Part shown: in pieces, positions 6,483 to 11,377 of the stretch
How the letters are laid out: the number at the start of each line of letters is the position of its first letter
How positions within the stretch are numbered: the stretch's first letter is position 1
DNA from: an uncultured Bacteroides sp.
Lineage (GTDB): Bacteria; Bacteroidota; Bacteroidia; Bacteroidales; Bacteroidaceae
Reading direction: 5' to 3'
Length of the DNA stretch: 11,377 nucleotides
Assembly (NCBI GenBank): GCA_902472795.1
Contig: CABROZ010000069.1
Span: forward strand, 1-11,377
The notes under the pieces: generated by a model
What the model was told of the DNA's origin: nothing
Seen by the model: the letters and a program-made list of their open reading frames with translations, nothing else
Databases searched by the model: none
Program-made: the position numbers and the translations under genes

Positions 6483-7784
6483 ATGGAATTTATCATTATT
6501 CTCGTCTTATTAGTATTGAACGGTATATTTGCCATGTACGAAATAGCATTGGTTTCGTCCAGCAAAGCACGCTTGGAAACGCTGGTTGGCAAAGGCAACA
6601 AAAAAGCCAAAAGCGTACTAAAACAGTTGGAAGAACCGGAAAGGTTTCTTTCGACCATCCAGATAGGCATCACACTGATTGGAATCGTTTCGGGAGCTTA
6701 CGGTGGAGCTACTCTGGCCGACGACGTACAACCTTTGTTCGAACTGATCCCCGGTGCAGCACCGTATGCCGAAACGTTGGCCATGATTACAATCGTTGCC
6801 GTCATCACTTACCTGTCGCTCATCATCGGAGAACTGGTTCCTAAAACCGTGGCTCTGAACAATCCGGAGAGGTGGGCAACCTTACTCAGCCCCTTCATGA
6901 CGGCACTGACCAAAATTGCTTATCCTTTCGTCTGCCTGCTGAGTGCCTCGACCAAACTGGTCAACAAAATGATCGGTATGGAAAACAACGAAGAACGCCA
7001 GATGACACAAGACGAGCTGAAGATGATTCTGCACCAAAGTTCGGAACAGGGCGTGATCGACAAAGACGAAACCGAAATGCTGAAAGATGTATTCCGCTTC
7101 TCGGACAAGCGGGCCAACGACCTGATGACCCACCGGCGCGACGTAGTCGTACTGCATCCTACGGATACAAGCGAAGACGTACTGCGAACCATCCGCGAAC
7201 AGCACTTCAGCAAATACCTGCTGGTGGACAAGAGCAAAGACGAAGTCATCGGTGTGGTATCGGTAAAGGACATTATCCTGATGCAAGGCAGCAACCAGCC
7301 GTTCGACCTGCGTGCCATTGCCCGTCCGCCTCTCTTCATTCCCGAAAGTCTGTATGCCAAGAAAGTGCTCGAGTTGTTCAAAAAGAATAAGAACAAATTT
7401 GGCGTCGTGGTGGACGAATACGGAAACACGGAAGGCATCATCACCCTGCACGACCTGACGGAAAGCATCTTCGGCGATATCCTCGAAGAGAACGAAACAG
7501 AGGAAGAAGACATCATCGTGCGCCAAGACGGCTCCATGCTGGTCGAAGCCTCGATGAATATCGACGACTTTATGGAAGCCATGGGCATCCTGAACTACGA
7601 CGACTTGCGCGAAGAAGACTTCACTACTCTGAGCGGCCTGGCCATGTTCCTCATCGGACGAGTTCCAAAGGCAGGCGACCTATTCAGCTACCGGAACTTG
7701 GACTTCGAAGTGGTGGACATGGACCGCGGACGTGTGGACAAATTGCTGGTCATCAAGCACGAAGCAGAGGAAGAAAAAGAATAA
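6483..7784 (+). CDS. CNNM / CorC-HlyC family membrane protein
   Basis: A 433-residue protein, often annotated hemolysin-like. Residues 1-185 are the CNNM (DUF21) membrane domain: helices at about 2-25, 58-75, 97-120 and 132-155, with the conserved SSSKARLE (25-32) and GELVPKTVALNNPE (116-129). Two CBS repeats follow at about 215-270 and 280-335. A CorC/HlyC domain spans about 345-428, where FTTLSGLAMFLIGRVPKAGD is typical. Bacterial members handle Mg2+ (CorC/MpfA-type efflux or homeostasis), with the CBS pair sensing nucleotide and Mg2+; the hemolysin name is historical. An in-frame TTG at 6456 is rejected as start because it lies in the -7 box; the ATG at 6483 leads straight into the first helix. 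The C-terminus is strongly acidic (EAEEEKE). Confidence 0.88.
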   Translation: MEFIIILVLLVLNGIFAMYEIALVSSSKARLETLVGKGNKKAKSVLKQLEEPERFLSTIQIGITLIGIVSGAYGGATLADDVQPLFELIPGAAPYAETLAMITIVAVITYLSLIIGELVPKTVALNNPERWATLLSPFMTALTKIAYPFVCLLSASTKLVNKMIGMENNEERQMTQDELKMILHQSSEQGVIDKDETEMLKDVFRFSDKRANDLMTHRRDVVVLHPTDTSEDVLRTIREQHFSKYLLVDKSKDEVIGVVSVKDIILMQGSNQPFDLRAIARPPLFIPESLYAKKVLELFKKNKNKFGVVVDEYGNTEGIITLHDLTESIFGDILEENETEEEDIIVRQDGSMLVEASMNIDDFMEAMGILNYDDLREEDFTTLSGLAMFLIGRVPKAGDLFSYRNLDFEVVDMDRGRVDKLLVIKHEAEEEKE

Positions 7785-8010
7785 ATGCACCTCTGCCCGC
7801 CAACAGTTGCCAAAGGAGCATGATGCCGGTTCCTGCACTACTCCATGCCGCTAAGGGATATGTTCAACCACCGGTATATCCATATAAATAAGGTATTCCC
7901 CCCTACATAAAAAAGATTGCAAGCCCCGTCAATGCAAGGCTTGCAATCTTTTTTATATCCTTTCATCTTCTGCGCGGCGGCAGGAAGACGTTACTTTATC
8001 GGGTCGATTG
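7785..8010. other. Convergent intergenic region
   Basis: These 226 bases hold the bidirectional terminator and otherwise no supported gene. A 23-codon ORF (7820-7891, + strand) has a good AAAGGAG just before it, but nothing else supports it. Confidence 0.6.
7909..7954. terminator. Bidirectional terminator between convergent genes
   Basis: Bases 7909-7925 and 7938-7954 pair perfectly over 17 bp (AAAAAAGATTGCAAGCC with its complement) around a 12-base loop. The A run on one side and the T run on the other give a T tract in both directions. It therefore serves the CNNM/CorC gene on the + strand and the OmpH-like operon on the minus strand. Confidence 0.92.
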
Positions 8011-8613
8011 TTATTTCTTCGGAGAAGAATATCTGGCATTCAGTCCTTCCAGAATTTCTTTGGTAATGTTGTAAACGCTGTCGGCATAGAGCAGATTGTC
8101 GAAACCGGTGTTACTGATAATCAGGCTATAACCTTTTGTCTTATTGTATTCTTTCAGGAACGAGTTGATTGAATCGCGCAGCTGAAGGCTGTTCTTGTCG
8201 TTTTCGCTCATCAGTTCAGACTGCAATTTGTTGCTCAATGCCTGCAAGTCCTGCTCCAGCTTGGCGATGCGGTTGTATTCCTGCTGGGCTCTTTCTTGTG
8301 AGAGATAGGCGTTATTCTGATATTTTGTCTGGAATTCCTGTTTCTGCTTATCCAGTTCTTTGGCTTTCTGGTTCAACGTCAGACGAACATTCTCGCTCTT
8401 CTTCACCATGGCCTCGTTCAAATCGATGCAGAAGTTGTATTTAGCCAAAAGGGTATCAATTTCCACATAAGCAATCTTCATGCCCGACAATCCGGCTGCT
8501 GCCTGTGCAGGAGCACCTGCTGTTTGAGTTTCTGTTTTGCCGGCACATTGAGAAAATAAAACGATCAGTGCAAGAGCTACCAAACCGTTCATCAGATAGT
8601 TCAATCTCTTCAT
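8011..8613 (-). CDS. OmpH/Skp-like periplasmic chaperone lipoprotein
   Basis: A 200-residue protein. Residues 1-23 are a lipoprotein signal (MKRLNYLMNG, a hydrophobic core, LFSQC with Cys23), followed by a Thr/Ala/Gln-rich linker. The OmpH signature begins at KIAYVEIDTLLAKY (46-59). A long helical region rich in Lys, Glu and Gln (about 65-150) should form the coiled-coil arms of a Skp-like trimer. The chain returns to strands at YSLIISNTG (162-170) and LYADSVYNIT (175-184), as in the family. Skp/OmpH proteins hold unfolded outer-membrane proteins in the periplasm. This one is lipid-anchored rather than soluble, and it is not next to bamA. It is the second gene after the 77-residue protein, 29 nt downstream, and ends at the bidirectional terminator. 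Confidence 0.85.
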   Translation of the reverse strand: MKRLNYLMNGLVALALIVLFSQCAGKTETQTAGAPAQAAAGLSGMKIAYVEIDTLLAKYNFCIDLNEAMVKKSENVRLTLNQKAKELDKQKQEFQTKYQNNAYLSQERAQQEYNRIAKLEQDLQALSNKLQSELMSENDKNSLQLRDSINSFLKEYNKTKGYSLIISNTGFDNLLYADSVYNITKEILEGLNARYSSPKK

Positions 8614-8642
8614 AATTTGATAAATATTGTTTTTAGAATTAA

Positions 8643-8876
8643 TTAGTTCAGACTCTCATTCAGTTTCTTTTCCAGTTCGTCGATGGAGAAACGGGGCTTG
8701 CGTTGCGCTTCCCGGTCCTGCGACTGTATGCATCCGATGCCCTTGTCGCGCAATGCCTTGTTGCCGCTGACGTGCGAATTGGGAAAACGCCCGCCTTTCA
8801 CAAAAAATACTTTTACGCCCAACAATAAGACGCAAATAGCAACTATTAACAATGTTATTAATACGGTATGGAGCAT
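8643..8876 (-). CDS. Small single-helix membrane protein (77 residues)
   Basis: The N-terminal 26 residues (LHTVLITLLIVAICVLLLG) form one membrane span. A positively charged segment KVFFVKGGRFPNSHVSGNKA then begins a tail of about 50 residues, including RDKGIGCIQSQDREAQRK (one Cys) and a short amphipathic acidic/basic helix near the end (SIDELEKKLNES). The dense polar motif in the middle looks constrained, which suggests a conserved family rather than a chance ORF; I believe similar small proteins occur in Bacteroidales but cannot name the family. I take the ATG at 8874-8876 as start; a GTG six bases earlier would add two residues. The promoter box at 8897-8904 fits either start. It is cotranscribed with the OmpH-like gene. 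Function unknown. Confidence 0.7.
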   Translation of the reverse strand: MLHTVLITLLIVAICVLLLGVKVFFVKGGRFPNSHVSGNKALRDKGIGCIQSQDREAQRKPRFSIDELEKKLNESLN

Positions 8877-8896
8877 ATTCACTATTTTTGTGGGTG

Positions 8897-8904
8897 CAAA
8901 TATA
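8897..8904 (-). promoter_or_regulatory. -7 box of the small protein / OmpH-like operon
   Basis: On the minus strand the sequence is TATATTTG, a perfect TAnnTTTG match, 20 bases before the ATG at 8876. The inferred leader is about 14 nt. A clear TTTG at the -33 distance is not visible. Confidence 0.6.
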
Positions 8905-8974
8905 GGGCTTTGGACGGACTAACGTACCTTTTTTTATATTAAAAAAGAGAGAGCGAAAGTAAATAGTCAACCAA

Positions 8975-9004
8975 TTTAACCATATTTAGCAATGAGTGGT
9001 TAAA
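8975..9004. repeat. Inverted repeat upstream of pepD
   Basis: TTTAACCA (8975-8982) and TGGTTAAA (8997-9004) are perfect inverted repeats with a 14-base spacer, ending 17 bases before the pepD ATG. It could be an operator or a leader hairpin. No exact TAnnTTTG box is visible on the + strand in the 117 bases between 8905 and 9021, so where it lies relative to the transcript start is unknown. Confidence 0.4.
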
Positions 9005-9021
9005 CTAATCAAGATTATCGA

Positions 9022-10482
9022 ATGAAAAAAGAAGATTTAAAACCGCAAGGCGTGTTCCATTATTTCGCAGAAATATGCCAGGTGCCACGCCCCTCGAAGA
9101 AAGAAGAAAAGATTATAGCCTATCTGCAAGCATTCGGAAAGAAGCATAATCTGGAGACACTGACCGACGAAGTAGGCAACGTCCTGATAAAGAAGCCTGC
9201 CACGCCGGGAATGGAAAACCGTAAGACCGTTGTGCTGCAATCGCACGTGGACATGGTGTGCGAGAAAAACAACGACGTGCAGCACGACTTCCTGAACGAC
9301 CCCATCGAAACCGAAATCGACGGAGAGTGGCTGAAAGCCAAAGGCACCACACTGGGAGCCGACAACGGCATCGGTGTAGCGACCGAACTGGCCATACTGG
9401 CCGACGACACCATCGAGCACGGCCCACTGGAATGCCTGTTCACCATCGACGAAGAGACCGGACTGACCGGTGCCTTTGCCCTGAAGGAGGGATTCATGAA
9501 CGGCGACATCCTGCTGAACCTCGACTCGGAAGACGAAGGCGAACTGTTCATCGGATGTGCCGGAGGCATCGATACCGTAGCCCAGTTCACCTACAAAGAA
9601 GTAGATGTACCTGCCGGATACTTCTGCTGCAAGATTCAGGTGAAAGGACTGAAAGGCGGACACTCGGGAGGCGACATTCATTTAGGACATGCCAATGCCA
9701 ACAAAATTCTGAACCGCTTCCTGAGCCAGACATTCAAGAAGTATGATATGTACCTGTGCGAGATTGAAGGCGGAAACCTGCGCAATGCCATCGCACGCGA
9801 AGCTCACGCCGTCATCGCCCTGCCCGAAGCCAACAAGCATGACGTACGTGCCGACTTGAACATTTTTGCTTCGGAAGTACAGGCCGAATACAACGTGACT
9901 GACCCTGACATGACGCTGCTGATGGAGTCGGAAGCACCACGCGCAAAAGCCATCGACAAGGATACCACCAAGCGTCTGCTGCAGGCCCTCTACGCCGTAC
10001 CTCACGGTGTGTATGCCATGAGCCAGGACATTCCGGGACTGGTAGAAACATCTACCAATATGGCTTCGGTCAAGATGAAACCCGGAAACATCATCCGTAT
10101 CGAAACCAGCCAGCGCAGCTCTACCGCTTCGTCCAAACGCGATATGAACACCATGGTACGCACCGTATTCGAAATGGCCGGTGCCGAAGTTTCTTCGGGC
10201 GAAGGCTATCCGGGATGGAAACCCAATCCCCACTCCGAAATTCTGGAGATTGCTACCGCTTCGTACAAACGTCTGTTCGGTGTGGATGCCAAGGTGAAAG
10301 CCATCCATGCGGGACTGGAATGCGGTCTGTTCCTCGACAAATACCCGACATTAGACATGATTTCATTCGGTCCGACCCTGCAGGGAGTACACTCGCCCGA
10401 CGAACGGATGCTGATTCCTACCGTACAGAAGTTCTGGGATCACTTGCTGGACATTCTGAAGAATATACCTGCCAAGAAGTAA
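9022..10482 (+). CDS. pepD: Aminoacyl-histidine dipeptidase (PepD), M20 family
   Basis: A 486-residue cytoplasmic metallopeptidase of normal PepD length. All expected M20 metal and catalytic residues are present: His75 and Asp77 in QSHVDMV, Asp114 in LGADNG, Glu144 and Glu145 in TIDEETG, Asp168 in LNLDSED, and His457 in GVHSPDE. GGHSGGD (about 212-218) starts the lid domain that separates the two halves of the catalytic domain and makes the dimer contact. The enzyme cleaves Xaa-His dipeptides such as carnosine and other unblocked dipeptides, using zinc or similar ions, and helps recycle peptides. The ATG at 9022 is followed by MKKEDLKPQGVFHYF, the usual start of the family. It is divergent from the small-protein operon, and I could not identify a convincing promoter. 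Confidence 0.95.
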   Translation: MKKEDLKPQGVFHYFAEICQVPRPSKKEEKIIAYLQAFGKKHNLETLTDEVGNVLIKKPATPGMENRKTVVLQSHVDMVCEKNNDVQHDFLNDPIETEIDGEWLKAKGTTLGADNGIGVATELAILADDTIEHGPLECLFTIDEETGLTGAFALKEGFMNGDILLNLDSEDEGELFIGCAGGIDTVAQFTYKEVDVPAGYFCCKIQVKGLKGGHSGGDIHLGHANANKILNRFLSQTFKKYDMYLCEIEGGNLRNAIAREAHAVIALPEANKHDVRADLNIFASEVQAEYNVTDPDMTLLMESEAPRAKAIDKDTTKRLLQALYAVPHGVYAMSQDIPGLVETSTNMASVKMKPGNIIRIETSQRSSTASSKRDMNTMVRTVFEMAGAEVSSGEGYPGWKPNPHSEILEIATASYKRLFGVDAKVKAIHAGLECGLFLDKYPTLDMISFGPTLQGVHSPDERMLIPTVQKFWDHLLDILKNIPAKK

Positions 10483-10498
10483 CCCACTGATACATCAA

Positions 10499-10619
10499 CA
10501 AGGACCGACCATGACAGACCGAACACACCCTGCGGCAAACCGCGGCTTCGGCATGCAGGAAGCTTTGCTGTTTGCAGCCGTATGCAGGATGTGCATCGGG
10601 ACTTCGAGGTCGGTCCTTG
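10499..10619 (+). repeat. 12-bp inverted repeat enclosing the possible starts of the last gene
   Basis: CAAGGACCGACC (10499-10510) pairs perfectly with GGTCGGTCCTTG (10608-10619), enclosing 97 bases. Inside lie a small GCGG-caaa-CCGC hairpin (10532-10543) and two direct copies of ATGCAGGA (10553-10560 and 10582-10589). All three ATG candidates for the downstream gene fall inside this closed structure. Confidence 0.55.
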
Positions 10620-11377
10620 CTGTATCCTCACGGCTGAAAAGAGGAGTAGTCTGTGCCTGCATACTGCTGTTCTCCCTGACCTTACACGGCCAGGCACCCC
10701 GCGACACCGCCCGGTTCCGCGTCATGTCATACAACGTCGAGAACCTCTTCGACTACCAACACGACACCCTGAAAGAAGACCGGGAATTTCTGCCCGACGC
10801 CATCCGCCACTGGAACTACACGAAATACCGGAAGAAACTGAACGACATCGCCCGCGTCATCACCGCCGTAGGCCAATGGGAAGCGCCTGCTCTGGTAGCC
10901 TTGTGCGAGGTGGAGAACGATTCGGTCCTGCGCGACCTGACCCGCTATTCTGCCCTTCGCGAAGCCGGATACCGCTATCTGATGACTCATTCGCCCGACC
11001 TTCGGGGCATTGACGTGGCTTTGCTCTATCAGCGGCACCTGTTCAAGCCCGTTGCCCATCGAAGCATCTCCGTCCCGCCGCCCGGCAAACACAGCCGCCC
11101 TACCCGCGACATCCTCCACGTCACCGGTCTGCTGCTCAATCTGGATACGCTCGATGTATTCGTCTGCCACTTCCCCTCCCGCTCGGAGGGCGCAAGGGAG
11201 ACAGAGCCTTATCGCCTACGCGCCGCCCGATTGGTAAGGCAGGCAGCAGACAGCCTGCTGCACGTCCGCCAACGGCCGCAAATACTGATAATGGGCGACT
11301 TCAACGACTATCCGCACAACAAATCCATCCGCCAGGTGCTCGGAGCACAGTTACTGCCGAAAAACACCGGCGGAAAT
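10589..11377 (+). CDS. Secreted endonuclease/exonuclease/phosphatase family protein (partial)
   Basis: The frame is open to the window end, giving 263 codons from this ATG. Motifs of the EEP superfamily are clear: RVMSYNVENLF (from about 10718), ALCEVEN with the metal-binding Glu at 10907-10915, RGIDVALLY, HFPSR, and GDFNDYP at 11294-11314. The last His-containing motif lies past the edge, so roughly 100 residues are missing. A hydrophobic stretch GVVCACILLFSLTLHGQA suggests a Sec signal peptide and a secreted or periplasmic location. It is probably a Mg2+-dependent nuclease or phosphodiesterase, and the substrate is unknown. The start is unsure: in-frame ATGs exist at 10511, 10553 and 10589. 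I choose the last because it gives the shortest region before the signal core; the ATG at 10724 would cut off the first core strand. Confidence 0.8.
   Translation, partial: MCIGTSRSVLAVSSRLKRGVVCACILLFSLTLHGQAPRDTARFRVMSYNVENLFDYQHDTLKEDREFLPDAIRHWNYTKYRKKLNDIARVITAVGQWEAPALVALCEVENDSVLRDLTRYSALREAGYRYLMTHSPDLRGIDVALLYQRHLFKPVAHRSISVPPPGKHSRPTRDILHVTGLLLNLDTLDVFVCHFPSRSEGARETEPYRLRAARLVRQAADSLLHVRQRPQILIMGDFNDYPHNKSIRQVLGAQLLPKNTGGN

Noticed and set aside
7820..7891. A 23-codon + strand ORF preceded by AAAGGAG.
   Set aside because: A Shine-Dalgarno match is a weak signal in Bacteroidales, it sits one base from the first ATG, and the peptide shows no recognisable feature.
8877..8882. GTG start adding two residues to the 77-residue protein.
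   Set aside because: The ATG at 8876 gives a complete membrane helix and a slightly longer leader; the GTG adds nothing recognisable, though it cannot be fully excluded.
9037..9681. Long minus-strand ORFs opposite pepD (also at 9120-9590 and 9682-10308).
   Set aside because: They arise from the codon pattern of the real gene; pepD has every expected catalytic motif on the + strand.
10499..10640. Possible tRNA or known riboswitch in the structured region after pepD.
   Set aside because: There is no T-loop, anticodon-arm or CCA pattern, and no recognisable cobalamin, TPP or other riboswitch core; kept only as an unexplained inverted repeat.
10582..11013. A 143-codon + strand ORF in another frame at the right end.
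   Set aside because: It overlaps the EEP gene in a frame without motifs, while the adjacent open frame shows MSYNVEN, CEVEN and GDFND.

Overview
The window looks like chromosomal DNA from a gut-type Bacteroidales, most likely Bacteroides or Phocaeicola. This rests on several copies of the Bacteroidota -7 promoter box TAnnTTTG just upstream of genes, weak or absent Shine-Dalgarno sequences, lipoprotein signals ending in Cys, and protein families typical of the group (lipoprotein S41 peptidase homologue, OmpH-like lipoprotein, PepD, NhaC). I see no insertion sequence, phage gene, CRISPR array, rRNA or tRNA. The content is mostly housekeeping, but several details are unusual.

Layout. Positions 1-165 hold the possible last codons of a + strand gene, its terminator, and a second terminator facing the other way. 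A minus-strand pair of flavodoxin-fold proteins follows (180-1282): an iron-sulfur-flavoprotein-like protein, and an FMN-reductase-like protein whose start overlaps the first gene by 13 nt. Divergent from it is a + strand pair of inner-membrane transporters, an MFS exporter (1425-2600) and an NhaC Na+/H+ antiporter (2660-4096). A lipoprotein of the S41 carboxy-terminal-protease family (4197-5555) has its own promoter. A secreted esterase on the minus strand (5583-6410) converges on it and appears to use a terminator lying inside the end of the S41 gene. The esterase is divergent from a CNNM/CorC-type membrane protein (6483-7784), the two sharing a compact promoter with back-to-back -7 boxes. 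After a strong bidirectional terminator (7909-7954) comes a minus-strand pair: a 77-residue single-helix membrane protein and an OmpH/Skp-like lipoprotein. Divergent from these is pepD (9022-10482). The window closes with a secreted endonuclease/exonuclease/phosphatase-family protein that runs off the right edge.

Functional themes. The genes suggest ion and solute handling (MFS, NhaC, CNNM/CorC), envelope and periplasmic work (S41 lipoprotein, OmpH-like lipoprotein, esterase, secreted EEP protein), redox flavoproteins, and dipeptide breakdown (PepD). I see no single pathway linking them.

The most notable observation is that the S41 protein has Gly and Glu exactly where the catalytic Ser and Lys of the family should be, with the 25-residue spacing kept, so it is probably a pseudoprotease. 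Next are a flavoprotein pair in which one partner keeps the FMN phosphate loop and the other keeps the iron-sulfur cysteines, and several compact expression signals: a four-codon upstream ORF, a probable leaderless start, nested promoters and a nested terminator.
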